Positions 25,160 to 38,096 of a stretch of DNA of 64,000 bases are shown one piece after another. Positions within the stretch are counted from its first letter, which is position 1. Each line of letters starts with the position of its first letter. Source of the DNA: Spisula solida (taxonomy: Eukaryota > Mollusca > Bivalvia > Venerida > Mactridae); NCBI GenBank assembly GCA_947247005.1, contig OX365947.1, forward strand, positions 33,002,760-33,066,759, written 5' to 3'. The notes beneath the pieces are model-generated. The model was given only the letters and a program-made list of their open reading frames with translations. It had not been told where the DNA came from and made no database searches. A program made the translations under genes and the position numbers.

Positions 25160-25571
25160 GTAGCAATACCACGTGGCTTTTGGCTACAGTTACAAGTAGA
25201 TATTTGTCAACATTGGAACACAAATATAGCCATAAGTATTTTATTTCTCCATCGATTTCTCTAAAATATACGCCACGCTAAGGGGAAAATTATTTGCTAA
25301 CCGTAAAATATAATATATTTTTCAGCAGATTATCGATTTTTCCATTACCCTGTGAAACCTACACATTCCACGGTTTCACAAGGTAATGGACAAAACGGCA
25401 CAGCCGCTGAAAAAGATTTTATATTTCATGGAAAGCAAAACATTGTCCCCTTAGCGTGGCGTATATTTCATAGAAATTGATGAAGAAATAAATTACTTAC
25501 GGCTAATTTATTTTCCAATGTTTACAAATTTCTTCTTGTAACTGTATTCAAAAGTCACGTGGTATTGCTAC
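25160..25571. mobile_element. Fold-back element with near full-length inverted repeat
   Basis: GTAGCAATACCACGTG at the left and CACGTGGTATTGCTAC at the right are the ends of an inverted repeat. It continues inward almost to the middle: CGCCACGCTAAGGGG near 25270 pairs with CCCCTTAGCGTGGCG near 25447. The loop lies around GGTTTCACAAGGTAATGG (25371-25388). TTAAT flanks the element at 25151-25155 and 25576-25580, a candidate duplication. Units A and C lack it. Confidence 0.8.
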
Positions 25572-26120
25572 ACTCTTAATGCTACCGAATAAAACACGAA
25601 TACATAACATTGACCTCTGTCTTGTCGATTATAACAAAGTTAACGTCAACTTAGTTAGCGATGACCAGATTTCAATTAAGAAATGGTACATAATTATGTT
25701 GAGTCGAAGGGAGACTAGTGTGCGTTTTAACAAGTTAATACCAATGATTGCTTCTAGTTAGTGTACAATTGATAATGCTCGGTGCACATGGTGTAAGGAT
25801 GGTCCATGTTGAAAGCATATTGACCGGGGTGGGGCAACCATAACCCATTCAAAATAATGATGTGTTACCGGACATGTCGATTTTTATATGAAAGTTTTAT
25901 TAAGATACTTCGAAATTCCACATAATTTTATAGCAAACATTGTAGTAAGTATAGGAAACTACTAACGGAGCAATTCGTTGACAAGCGATGTCAAGAACGC
26001 TAGTTGATAGTTATTACGCGTGTAGCCAATTCCGCCATAGGTAGAAACCTTGGATCCCACCAGTCATTTACCTTTGATAAATTGTTATAGCATACACGGC
26101 TGTCTGTTTGTTCAAATGTG

Positions 26121-26192
26121 GCCTCCGTAGCTCAATGATTAGCGCGCTTGCCGTCTAATATGGCGACCCGGGCTCAAAACCGGGTGGAGGCA
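26121..26192 (+). tRNA. tRNA-like sequence, probably pseudogene or SINE head
   Basis: 72 nt: the GCCTCC acceptor end pairs with GGAGGC at 26186-26191, with A at 26192. The T arm CCCGG/CCGGG pairs, with B box GGCTCAAAACC; A box TAGCTCAATG. Defects: one mismatch in the D stem, an anticodon loop that is too long if the stem TTGCC/GGCGA is used, and an 8-nt T loop. No identity can be assigned. A decayed tRNA or SINE head is likelier than a working tRNA. Confidence 0.5.
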
Positions 26193-29100
26193 CACATATA
26201 TATGCCTGCCATATTTCAGCGGAAAGCTGACTGGCAAACAAAGGCTATGTTCGGCATTTAAAACAAAATCGGAGTAAGTTCGGCTTACAGTCGTCGAAAT
26301 CTTCATGCCCGTCACTTTAACGTTTAAAGCTAGCGAAATGACAATACCTTTAAGCATGTAAAGTTCAATTTATTCCATGTTAGTAAGATAAAAGTGTGGT
26401 TTCGGGGTCTGTAGAAGTCATACTGGTGCACACTCATTTTTTTATTACGGTGCATTGCTTGACGTGCGTGACTGGCAGCGTTCATGAACATACTGGAAAA
26501 GAATACAAAACTGCAGGCTGGCAGCGTTCAGGAACAACCTTGAGAAGGATATAAAACTGCAGACTGGGTAATAATTTCCTTCAGACAACATACGGCTTCT
26601 TGTTAAAGTTGTTTGTTGACTGATCTGTCTAAAGGTTATTCATTTGCAGTTGCCAGTAAGGTATTATGCCGCTTCTTGACAAAGTTATTCGTTGACTGAT
26701 CCATATAGAGGTTGTTCACCTGTAGTTGCCTGTAAGGTATGGATATTTAGTTCTTATCGGGTAAACCATTGAGATTCCCAGGACAATGACTCTACTGCCA
26801 AGGATCGCTCGAAAACATCAGCATATGATACAATGACAATGGGTAACCGTTAATAATTTTAAATATTGCGGATACTACAGACGAGAAATGCAAAAAGCAT
26901 AAATCGATTTGTTTGGTATTAAAAAACAAAAACAATGCCAATTGCTCTAAACCCAATTGCAAATATAATAAACACAGAGTGTACGTGTTGTTTGATACAT
27001 TATTTGACACGGTGGAATAGAAACATTTCGATTATATCTTGCCAGGATGAAAATATTGGGTTATAAGACTGTTCAAATATATGGTCATTGCGTGGTACCT
27101 CTCGTAATAGGCTTACATCTTACCGTTAGGATTTCAATTTCAAATTTTAACCAACATTTCCATAGGATAAAAGTGGTTAATTAATTTATGGGATTCGTTG
27201 TGCTGCATGTGTAGTGTGAACAATATTTTGAGTCGCACATCTTTTGGGATGTGTCCATTGTCATTCGTCAGATTTCGTATAAATGATGTGCCAAGTAGGA
27301 GTCGCCTGTATACCTCGACACAGTAAATAACACAAGGCAAATTTCGTTTCTTCTTACATTGTTATGAGATGTCGTCTTGTACGTATTGAGTGTAGACTCT
27401 GTGTCTTAGAAAAGATAGAAGTACGTGTTTGTACTATCTCATTCAAATATGACAATATTACAATTAGCCTCGGTTGAAAGCTACTTCTTTTTTATTAAGT
27501 ATTCTAACCAAATGTCAATGAACCAGATGCAGTCAAACTTTGAAACATGTTAGTATTTCTGTCATGTAAATGTTGATAATTTTAAGTTTATCTCATAATA
27601 TAGTACAGGTTTATTCACTTAAGCCTGTTATCTGGATGTACTCTAATCTGAGTAATACAATAATACAAAAACAACATGTTTACTTCAGTTCTTTACCGCA
27701 AAAGTCTCAATTTGTGGTAGTATGTGCATTTTTCGCATCTAATCACAATGTTGAATTTTATCTACTGGTTCAACTTCCACATTTTTGCAATACAAAACAT
27801 CGCCCAAATTTCACCGTCCGTCTTGTTTCTCCATATATCGGAAAAAACAGTTTAAAACATTTTTGTTTTATATTTGAGTTATCAAGTCTCATTATCACGT
27901 GGAATTACAAATGACATGCTTGTAGAGATGACAGACTAATCAACCATAATTAAAGCAGACAATAATGTGCTGGAGACTTGAACTTTGCGAGTATATGCTT
28001 CGAAGTATCTCAGACTTTGGGCGATTTGCAATCAAAATGCATGCAAAATCTTTTAATAGAAGCTCGTGAATTTAGTTATCAGGAATTTGCCCTAAACCTC
28101 AACAAAAGCCCAGTCCCGCGGCTGACGTTCTAAACACTAAACACTGAATCCCCGACCCCCTCTAAGCATTCAAACAGCAAAAACATCTGCGCATACAAAC
28201 CGTATCTTAAATATTCATTTAAATCGCAATATGATCTCGATAATGGAATGATGCTAAAACTCAATTTCAAAAGTAACCTTTTTACTGTGATAGTAATTAA
28301 TTCTATATAATCTCTTACTTCCCAAATCTGTTGTGCGTTAACATTGTTTCATTTTGTCAAATGTCGCTTCTTCGATAAGAGTTCATTTCGGACAACGGAT
28401 CGAATCTATGTTTGTCACTAGTGCATAAATAAATGTTTCTATAATTGAACTCCTCTTGTGGTACTGTCTTATATCATTGTTCAACGAAATGTGATGGGTT
28501 TCGTCGAAGCATTTGCAAGACAATGTTGCTGACGGCCGCTCTTTTGTCAAACTTAATTTTACGTAAGAAAATTAAATTGCATTTAACTCGTTCACATTTT
28601 TTCTGCAAAGTAGCTAGCTTTTCAACCTTTAATAGTACAAACTCATTAATAAAGATGATTTTATATAGAAAGCAACCATCATTCAAAACGTATTTGGGTC
28701 GCCCTTAATTCGCACGTGTTTAATTGTACAACGCATGTGCTCTTCAATTATGAAACCCGATTATCACAATGTCGTGATAATATATAAGGGATTGTTAAAA
28801 TGACTGTAATGCTGGCAGCATTGAAAAGACAATACAATGTTTCAAACACTAAATGTATATCAGAGAAGATTGTCTGGCGTGAAGCTATGACAACGTTAAC
28901 AATATCAGATTCCCGCCAAAACTATGACAGTTTTCTTACTTAGTTAATACTGTAATTGACCAGATGACACATGTTTACGTCTGTAAATCGATAATTGAGT
29001 TGGCTAATGTAAGGATTGTATCATGTATCAGCGAATCAGCAATCAGCAGATTATATTTAGCATACTATTATTTGTTTGACAGGAAAAATGTATAGCAAAA

Positions 29101-29909
29101 TGTAAAACTGGTATCATTAATTTCCTTTTTGTATGCGATGAATATGTACGGATAATTTGAAGACTGCTTATTCTATTGTCTTGATATTATGTAATACTAT
29201 GTGGTTATTAAAATGACTCAATAAAATGAAAAGTTATTAAAATGACTGAAATACTGGCAGCTGAGGCTTCACACCAAACACTATAATGGAGCAGTAATGC
29301 TAAAACTCAATTTTAAAAGTAATATTTTTTACTGTTACATTAATTCCTTATAATCTGAGATTACTATTTTTCTGTAACATCTCAATTCTGTTGTACGTTA
29401 ACCTGGTTTCATTTTCTCAAAGGTGACTTCTTCGATAAGAGTACAACTTTGTTATTTCGGACAGCGGATCGAGTCTATGTTTGTTACTAGTGCATAAATA
29501 TACGTTTCTATAATTGGATAACCCTTGTAGTGCCCCAACGCTGGTCCTGTGAATGTATACAAGTTATATCAAATGCAAACCAGTAATAATGTATTCTTCA
29601 GCTTGAGTATTCAAGACTTTCATGTAGTACTTTCTGATGGTAAAAGATGGTGTTTTAAAGATCTTCACAGAGTAGGTCTCCTTGTGTATATTCCAGTTTG
29701 AGATTACCTTTATATTCAGTTGGCTTTCTCATGATCGCTTTAAATTCGATTAACTCTTCAGTCCGGTTTCTTTCAGACAAGATTAACTACGTAAGTCAAT
29801 AACACAATTCGGTAACCACGTCAAAAAGTCGTTGAATTGGTTTGACGTACAGATCGGCTGTTTATCAGCGTGTTCTTGGCATTGATACATAGGATAAATA
29901 CATTTTATA

Positions 29910-30180
29910 GCCTCCTCGATAGACTAGTGGTTGAGCGTTTGCATCGAGTGCGGGAGAGTCTCTGGTTGGACCACTGGCCGCGTCATACTAAAGACGAAAT
30001 AAAAATGGTACCAGAAATTCCCTTGCTAGACGCTCAGCATAAAAGGGAAACTGGCTTCTCTTCTCTCATACCCTCGTGGCGATGGATACCATCAGGAATG
30101 AGGTGTCGAGAGTGATTAATATCAGTTGAAAAAACTTGTTTCACAATCGACCTTTAATAAATTAGTATTAACTAGCCAGT
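29910..30180 (+). mobile_element. tRNA-derived SINE
   Basis: The head GCCTCCTCGATAGACTAGTG followed by GTTGAGCG resembles a tRNA with an A box. The body contains AATGGTACCAG, GGGAAACTGGCTTCTC and CAGGAATGAGGTGTCGAGAG. The same sequence occurs at 47540-47804 (minus) and 54853-55120 (plus). Unit A lacks it at the equivalent place (near 17555), so it inserted after the units separated. The tail is TTTAATAAATTAG-like, not poly(A). The B box is degraded in this copy. Confidence 0.85.
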
Positions 30181-30306
30181 AAAATAGATAAGTTTGGTTA
30201 AGAGAGGCAACCACTCCGGACAGTTTGCATAGTACCGTAGTATCAAGATTTAAGGTAACAAAACTAATGTTCACTACATGTGTGTGTGTCATTCATCAGA
30301 ACATAT

Positions 30307-30530
30307 TTATATCACTAGGTTAAATAGGTTAATTATTTATTTTATAACATTGTGTATGTAAGTATATTTTGCGTATAAATTTATAAATATAACAGGTTTT
30401 GTATATATGAGTACATGGCTTGGTACACAAGGTATTGAATTTTACTTCCATTTTATCCGATAAAAATGTTTAAAACAATAAAAGATTGTACACTAGTGAC
30501 ACACCTGAATAAACAGACTATACCACTCAA
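30307..30530 (-). repeat. Dispersed repeat, third copy of the 45.9/55.9 kb sequence
   Basis: The minus strand contains GGTATAGTCTGTTTATTC, TAAAACATTTTT-like and AATACCTTGTGTACCAAGC blocks. These match 45920-46080 (plus) and 55800-55958 (minus). Unit A has no counterpart at the equivalent position (about 17690), so this is an inserted sequence. In the palindrome arms the translation is Cys-rich (CIQCN, YCLKHS); here it is broken. Confidence 0.6.
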
Positions 30531-31470
30531 CATATTAAAATGTTTGAAATCAGCAACTGTCACAATGAACACTCAATTATGGTGGTCCAATAACTATATT
30601 AAAATATAAAATATATTCAACATTGACACTTAACTAGTCTATGAAGGAAATGGTAAGCGCAAGACGTCTTATAGAGAATTGACATTTCCTCTTTGACTTT
30701 CTCCAACTGTCTAAAAGCATTGTTCAACGAAATGTGATGGATTTTGTCGAAGCATAAGCTGACAATTGAGCAGACAGCAGCTCTTTTGGATTTAACGCGT
30801 TCACAATTGACTGCAAAGTTACTTGCTGTTTACCGTTTAATAATACAAACTCATCAATAAAGATTTATTTTATATAGAAAGCAACCATGATTCATTTTGG
30901 GTCGCCTCTAATTCGCACTTGTTCAACTGTAAAACGAATGTGTTCTTCAATACTCAAACGGTTTTTGTATGCAATCAATGTGTACGAATCGTTTGAAAAC
31001 TGATTGTCCTAATATCGTGATAATATGTATGATACTATTAAAATAACTGGGACTTCACACCAAACACTAATAAATGATGTATTACACATGTCACAACTAA
31101 TCACTCTGTCTTTCATTTTCAGACAGTGAACACATCTTATTCAGAGGATATGGTGTACATTGCTGTACGTGTTTACATAATCCAATGAATGCGCTTGATA
31201 AACTTCTGCAAACATGTCTCTAGATTGACTGCACAGGGAGTTAGGTCAATTGCCAACCCTAGTCAATCATATACAACATGTATACATGAGGCTGATCTAA
31301 TATCGTTAACGTATAATACCTTTAGGTCAAACAGGTGTCACTGATTGCCAATCGTAGATCCCCGGAGTGTCTGTCAGACTTGTATTTCCTGTTTCCTATA
31401 TCAGATAACCTATCTCAGACCCTCTGTTAATGTCGCATGTTAGCTGTGTAGATATTGTCTTAATGACATA

Positions 31471-32629
31471 CACTCCCCAAAAGTTCTAACCCGCCAGTTT
31501 ATATTTTATTCCCTATTTGTGAAAAATGCATGTATTCACCTGAAATTTCGCATACCGATACATGACTTAGAGTTGCTGCTGCAATTGGTTTATTTTTACC
31601 GTTTTGCAGTTAATTTAAGTGCATTCGGTGCATTGCGTAATAAAGCATTTTTGCACGTGCAATGCATGGGGACCAGAATTCACGCGCCCATAAACAAAAT
31701 CGGGATACTGATGACTGTTCATCTTGAAAAACACATAAATTGCCGAAACTGACTCGAGAGGGACACTCATGAGATTACGCAAAACCACTGTGAACACAAT
31801 TCCTGGTTGACGTTTTTTATGTTATTAATATTTTTTTAATAATGCATTTATTAACACGAAATTTCACATAATGACATATAAATATCCAATGAAGCCAACT
31901 ATTTGTTTATTTTGGCCTACTTACAGTCTAATTCCCCGTTTTAGACGTGTTACGTTATCTATAATAATTTACACGTGTAATGCATGCGCGTCGAAAAGAA
32001 CGTGTTTTATGCACGGTTTTTGGTGTTAGTGAAGATTATCCTACGCGAAAAACACATGTTGAATTTGGCACGAACAGAACACGGTTGACCTGCAGGGTTG
32101 TCATCAGTTTGGATAAGTTAAGGCCCTTAGTTTTGCATTTTATTACAAAAATGATTTTCTATTTCGTTTGAAATTGTTATTTTAATGATTATTTCCTTTT
32201 TTCATTCACAGGAACCTTCAATTTTTTAAATCAACACTCAAGCAAAATTTGCAAAATTGACATTTCATTGAAATGGCCTTTGTGAATTTTTTTTCTAAGA
32301 TTCTTACACTTCATTCAAGTTCGTTTTGCGTCAATCTTGGCATGTTACGTGTTTTTCAGGGAGGGCAGACATCGGTTGTGCTAAATGTTAATTTATACGT
32401 GTTTGTTGCGTTGCAGTACGCACGTATTCATGAACAATTTGTGTGAAATATGTTGTGACTTTATAAAATCGACTTCATTACGTAACGCGCCTGTAACGAG
32501 TAACATGACTGTTTATCTGCCAACATGAATCAATAATTAAATGCAAGTATTATTCAAGTATTGGTACGTGCAGTATTAACAAAATTAGAACACATAATTA
32601 TGGTGGCGGGTTAGAACTTTTGGGTAGTG
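31471..32629. mobile_element. Mariner-type element, 1159 bp
   Basis: CACTCCCCAAAAGTTCTAAC at the left is mirrored by TTAGAACTTTTGGGTAGTG at the right. TA flanks at 31469-31470 and 32630-32631. The empty site is seen in unit A (about 18975, TTAATGACCTATGCCATTC) and unit B (about 25060). Several short open stretches lie inside but none shows transposase motifs. Part of the same family, rearranged, lies in the palindrome spacer at 51265-51556. Confidence 0.87.
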
Positions 32630-34204
32630 TATGTCATTCTAAAAAACAAACTAAACGTATGGTATCTCAAGGACATCAGCTGATCAGGACTGTACGTGTA
32701 CGAGTTTATGGACTTACATTACTGAAAAGGTTAATAATATCAAATAAAACATGAAAACATTAACTTTATCTCCAATATTTTCGATCACAGCAAAAAAACG
32801 TCAACTTTACTTAAATGCGACGTTCAGATTTGAATTAAGAAACGGTACATAATTATGTTGCGTCGAGAAGAGATGAATGTGCGTTTGAACACTGACTAAC
32901 AATTTAGTGCCGACCCATGCTTCTAGTTACTGCCAAATTAATAATTTGCTCGGTGCACATGGTTCAAGAATGGCACATGGTTAAAGCATATGGACCGCAG
33001 GCAACCATATGTTATAACAAATTCAAATTAATGATCTGTTACCGGACATGTTGATTTTCAAATGAACTCGAAGTTACGGTATCTTTTTTGCGCCCATACC
33101 TAACACTTACAAAGCCACGGATGATTTGTAACCGGGGTAGATTCCCCATCGCGCAGGTTATACTGTTCCGTGCAAATTCGACAAAAAACTATGCGTTCCT
33201 TCACAAGTGGAGAGCTAGGTTGCTGGTTCCTTGTGGAAGGGTAAGTTACTACTGGTTACAGTCATGGAATCGAGGTTAGGTGAATCGGCCGCCTTATATA
33301 CTGTAATTGAGAAATATATAAAAAAAACTACGTTAAACCGGAATAAACAGACATCAAACAATTACAAACATAATGTATATCAACGAATGCCAATCATAGC
33401 GTGTGTGGACATTATTTATTATCAGTATACTTGGTGTAATTGGGGACATTGCATTAGCTTCCGTTTCCATAGAGATAATAATAACGCATAAAGAAATTGG
33501 AGAAATGAGATATGTGTATCGAATAATGAATACTTTGCATGACAGTTTTCACTTATATTGGACCAGGCCTTATGGGAAATAATAGAATATGTTTGGACGC
33601 CTTTCTTTCTAAAGTTACAGCTCTAATTACTATATATGACAACAAAATCACTGACTAAGACAGATATATGGAAATTTGATACGACGCTTGAACAACGCTG
33701 TACATGTATGTGCACATCTGAATACATGTATCAGATATAGTGTTAGAACATGAATTATCTTATTGCGTGAATTTATAACCAGGATGAATATTCGCTAGCG
33801 AATTGCACGTCATTTAGTTTCACAAAACAATGTTTTAGTCGTCCCGAAAGTATCTGGCCCTTGTAAATCGATCGGCCGCATTTGTCTGAAAATTGTCGGG
33901 AACGTGTCAATAATAAAATAGCAATTTTGTATCTTACATCTCTAAACACCGCGGATGATTTTTCCCGAGAGTTTTCGATCCATAGTTTGCTTGATAGGCC
34001 GCATTTGCTCCTAAATATACTAGTAGGAAAGAACCAGCTTTTATCCTCACACACCGCACTGTACCTTTCGGTTGAGCTTCGCTTCAGTCCGCCTAGGCGC
34101 GGGTACCGAAACCAAAATATTGGCTAATGTTTTTCAGCATATTGTAAACAGTAGCCGACCAAAAACCGTCGGCTTGAGGTCACAAGAGCGTCTGCCGAAG
34201 GTCA

Positions 34205-34405
34205 CTTTCACCCTCTGGAGTTTTCTTATAGCCTCCGCCACCCTTTGGAGCTTTCGTACAGCCTTTATCACCCTGTAGAGCTTTCGTACAGCATCTGCCA
34301 CCCTTCAGAGATTTGTATAGCATCTGTCATCCTTTAGAAATTTCGTATAACTTCTGACACCCTTTGAAGCTTTCGAAAAGCATCTGCAACCCTTTGGAGA
34401 CAATC
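34205..34405. repeat. About 39-bp minisatellite
   Basis: Five or so imperfect units of about 39 bp with the pattern CACCCTTTGGAGCTTTCGTA then CAGCATCTGC. Unit A has only one or two equivalents near 21485-21545, so the array expanded in unit C. Confidence 0.75.
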
Positions 34406-35311
34406 TACTGCAGATGTCCTATGGAAATGTTTGTGTGCGGATTTTGCAAACTGGTGTTTGTGTGTACATTTGTATATTGATTACAGGTCGGTCGTAATTT
34501 TCGCTAGTGAATGTGTTCGCGATAATAGGCCATTCGTGAAATACGCAAAGATTTTAGCGCCGCGACTTTAACCACTTGCCTCTATCTACTGAAGATTGAG
34601 ATAAGTGTTGGTGGATTGTAAGCAAGGAGTACAATGTATATACAAACTTTTAATGATAGGAAATTTATAAAGGAACAATTATAAACTTTGACTATATACT
34701 AGTGCTCAAGTATTGGATAAACCGCGGATGTTTAAAAATTGTAGTTTTTAGACTGCTACATAACGCACCAAGCTGTCATTATAATTTGTTTGTTACAACG
34801 ACCTATTTTATGAACATTTACATTCTCGTGAAGTTATCTGAACCTCTTATGAGAATGATCTATGTAAACGGAACACGGTCTGATGATGTTGGATATTCTA
34901 TCAGAAATGTAAAGCAGGTCTGATGTATCAATGGATTACACTACATCATCCGTCAAATGTACCTTCATTAGTGTCCTGAAACCCATTGGTTTTGGTCAGG
35001 GCTCAAGTCATGCTAACTTAATAATGCAGCTTTACATGTACATTTGTATAAAGCCGTTAGATGGTTTCAAAAATTCGTTGTATTGCGCTGTAATGACAAC
35101 GATATCGCTATACATGATATTTATACCTGTATAGAAATAATTCATCCATATGCATCTAGCTGCAGTGAGTGAAGAAATGAAATGAATTAGAAATTGATAT
35201 ATTCAACTTCTACTGTCATCAATGTAGATGTGTCGCCTACATTGGTACACTATATATAAATTCCAACATACTTAATCAAAATAGCTTCATCAGGCGTAGA
35301 TTAATATAGAA

Positions 35312-35334
35312 ATATATATATATATATATATATA
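35312..35334. repeat. (AT)n microsatellite
   Basis: An uninterrupted run of AT dinucleotides. Confidence 0.9.
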
Positions 35335-35885
35335 CATTTGTATAAGATAGAGAACGTATTGTATCGCACGGCACATTCCCTTTTATCAATTTAATTAATA
35401 CAATAATAGGAATAAGTTTGTAAAATTGAAAAGACAATAACGCCATGAAGCAATAGTATTGAGCACAGGCAGAATCAAATAATGATAATATCCGACAGTA
35501 TGACAATGAGTGAAAATCATACATGAAAGACCTATCTCATTCGCTCGGTCAGTAATACTAGTAGATGTAGGTATATTAACCATTTTGATAATATTACTTT
35601 ATGTATGCCCAATGGTTGTGACAAAATAACAACGCATGGCAATATCCTTTTTCAATGCAACTCAATACCTGAGACTTAGTGGTTCCGGTATTTTATTTAC
35701 ATCATAAGCTCTGATCCTGTCTGAGACCTGGTATAAATATTGAACATTTCCAATAAAAGTTCTCCTTGACTAAAGGGTAAAACATCTTTACTAAACCAAA
35801 CAACATTAAGTGTTTAATTCGATGGAAAACATGGCGTCCGCTTCAAAACCACTAAATGCTATCGATAGAATCAACCAGCTTTCAT

Positions 35886-36215
35886 GAACAAACTGGAAAA
35901 AAATATAAAACTGCAGTCTGGGTAATAATCTCCTTTAAGCAACATTCGGCTTCTTGTTAAAGTTGTCCGCTGTCTTATCCATCTAAAGGTTTTTCACTTG
36001 AAGTTTCCCGTAAGGAATAGATATTAAGTTGTTACCGGGTAAGCCATGGATATTCTCAGGCCAATGACTCTCGAAATCATGAGCATATGATACAAAGATT
36101 ATAAGTAGCCGTTTATCGGAGTGATGATGCAAGGAAACTTAAATTATAGTTATTGCAATAAGAAGTACACGTTGAGTTGTATAGTCTTGCAATAAGTCGT
36201 AATGTGATAGAAAAT
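35886..36215 (+). repeat. Tandem unit D, truncated
   Basis: It repeats the opening block of units B and C (AATATAAAACTGCAGTCTGG, then CAACATTCGGCTTCTTGTTA) and the following stretch to about 36215. It then loses similarity. A short direct duplication follows (about 36156-36213 and 36236-36289). Confidence 0.75.
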
Positions 36216-36625
36216 CATCTGGTGTTTCAATCAGAATAAGTCATACACGTTGAATTGTGTAGTATCCCAATAAATCGTACAGTGATTTGGTTTATACAGG
36301 TATAGCAGAAAACAATACCGTGCGCTGTAAGTTATCCTACAAATTATCGTCTTTTTCGTGTAAAAATTATATTTCTCTTCATTCGTGCTTATCTTTCTTA
36401 AGGATTCATTAAGCACATTGATCATAAATACCATGCTGTGCTTGTATTTGAATAATTATGACAGAACATTAACTTCTCCCACCTATTTTAGTCCGTTTTA
36501 TCCTAGGGCTATCGAAATTAGAATGGAAAATGGATATTCTTCTTTGTACCCCAAAGACAAGTTGTCTATTATATTGGCAGCCTGTCGTGTTAGCGCAGTC
36601 GAGCGATCTAGGTCCAAACGTTGTA
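36216..36625. other. No recognised feature
   Basis: Short open stretches only; ends at the minisatellite. Confidence 0.5.
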
Positions 36626-36627
36626 TC

Positions 36628-37072
36628 GGTAAAAATTGCTATATCGGGTAGAATTGCTTTATCGGGTAAAATTTCTGTATCGGATAGATTTGATGTGTCG
36701 GGTAGAGTTGCTGTATCGGGTAGATTTGCTTTATCAGGTAGATTTGCTTTATCAGGTAGATTTGCTGTGTCGGGTAGATTTTATTTGTCGGGTAGAGTTG
36801 CTGCATTGGGTAGATTTGCTGTATCGGGTCAAATTTCTGTATCGGGTAGATTTGATGTGTCGGGTAGAGTTGCTGTATCGGGTAGATTTGATGTGTCGGG
36901 TAGAGTTGCTGCATTGGGTAGATTTGCTGTATCGGGTAAAATTTCTGTTTCGGGTAGATTTGATGTGTCGGGTAGAGTTTCTGTATTGGGTAGATTTGCT
37001 GTATCGGGTAGATTTGCTTAATCGGGTAGAGTTGCTGTATCGGGTAGAGTTGCTGTATAGGGTAGATTATTT
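36628..37072. repeat. 18-bp minisatellite
   Basis: About 24 units of GGGTAGATTTGCTGTATC with variants (GATGTG, GTTGCT, AAATTTCTG). As 18 is a multiple of three, frames stay open on both strands and give hexapeptide repeats. That fully explains the 163-codon and 164-codon open stretches here; they are not supported as genes. Confidence 0.95.
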
Positions 37073-37269
37073 ACTTCATATGAATCATAAATGTGGATTA
37101 CATTTCGACAGGTTTGATTTCTTTAGATAGTTTCGAAACATTTAATCATTCCTAGCTATACTTTGTTTTAATAAGAAGATACGAAATTGAATTGAATGAA
37201 TTCATTTAAAAGACGCAATAATAGTCATTTAAATAAATACCGATTAAAACGATGTACGTTACGCCCATA

Positions 37270-37770
37270 GACTATTTGGCAGCTCCGAGAAGTTAGCAGG
37301 AAGTTGGAAGATGGTAGTTAGAAATTGAATTTCCAGCTGCACGCCTTTAGGGAGCGAGCAGTGAGTTTAATATTAACGTAGCTACGCCAATTTCCAGCTG
37401 GTGTCCAATATCCAGCTATAAGTTCGTTATTCAATTTTCTACCAGCGCGAGTTTCTAGCTGACGTCGAATTTCCAGCCAGCTGGGAGTTCGTTATTCGAC
37501 ATGACAAAAGTTGAATATACAGCTGAGTTCGAATTTCCAGCCAGCTCTAAGTTCGTTATTCGACATGACAGAAGTCGAATTTCCAACTGAGTATGAATTT
37601 CTAACCAGCTCTGAGTTCGTTATTCGACAAGACAAAAGTCGAATTTCCAGCTCAGTTTGAAATTCAAGCCAGCTGTGAGTTCGTTATTTGACTTGACAAA
37701 AAAGTCAAATTTCCAGCTTAGTTCAAATTTCCAGCCAACTCGAGTTCGAATTTTCAGCCAGACTAGGTGT
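37270..37770 (-). repeat. 64-bp satellite, inverted arm
   Basis: Units of about 64 bp on the minus strand: GAATAACGAACTCACAGCTG, GCTGGAAATTCGAACTCAGC, TGGAAATTCGACTTTTGTC. The orientation is opposite to the block at 38097-39325. Confidence 0.9.
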
Positions 37771-38096
37771 CCGTGTGAATAACTAAAATGGTAGGGGACT
37801 GATTTTTTTCCCATGGACACTTACCATTTAGGTTTTCCAACAGAAACCTTGTCCCCTTCCATTTTGGTTTTTCACATGGACGCCTAGTCCGCTACCATTT
37901 TGGTTTTTCACATGGACACCTAGTCCCCTACCTTGTAGGTTTTTCACATGAACACCTATCATTTAGGTTTTTCCTACGGACACCTAGTCCCCTAGCATCC
38001 AGGTTTTTCCTACGGACACCTATTCCCCTACCATTTAGGTTTTAAATGGACACCTAGTCCTCTACATTCTGGTTTTTCACATGGACACCTAGTCCC
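37762..38096. repeat. 36-bp satellite with inversion point
   Basis: About seven forward units of the type CTACCATTTTGGTTTTTCAC then ATGGACACCTAGTCCC, and one inverted unit at about 37762-37801 (ACTAGGTGTCC ... AATGGTAGGGGACT). The orientation switch therefore lies near 37800. Confidence 0.88.

Larger units (their letters stand above)
21715..26490 (+). repeat. Tandem unit B (non-coding)
   Basis: It begins with the AATATAAAACTGCAG ... TCCTTCAGACAACATTCGGC block that also opens units C (about 26500-26590) and D (35905-35950). It keeps most anchors but lacks the 16-17.7 kb part of unit A. It has its own insertions: about 22668-23755 and a fold-back element at 25160-25571. A tRNA-like sequence lies near its end. 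Confidence 0.75.
26491..35885 (+). repeat. Tandem unit C (non-coding), expanded
   Basis: This unit repeats the order of anchors of unit A but is longer, because part of it is duplicated internally and because of insertions. For example, CGGACAACGGATCGA-like sequence occurs near 28390 and 29460, and ATAAAGAT ... AGAAAGCAACCAT near 28650 and 30858. It holds a SINE (29910-30180), a dispersed repeat (30307-30530), a mariner-type element (31471-32629) and a minisatellite (34205-34405). No gene recognised. Confidence 0.75.

Noticed and set aside
26121..26192. Functional tRNA gene
   Set aside because: D-stem mismatch, odd anticodon loop and 8-nt T loop; kept only as a tRNA-like relic.
36530..37130. 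Open stretches of 163-164 codons with hexapeptide repeats
   Set aside because: They are direct translation of an 18-bp minisatellite, open in several frames on both strands.
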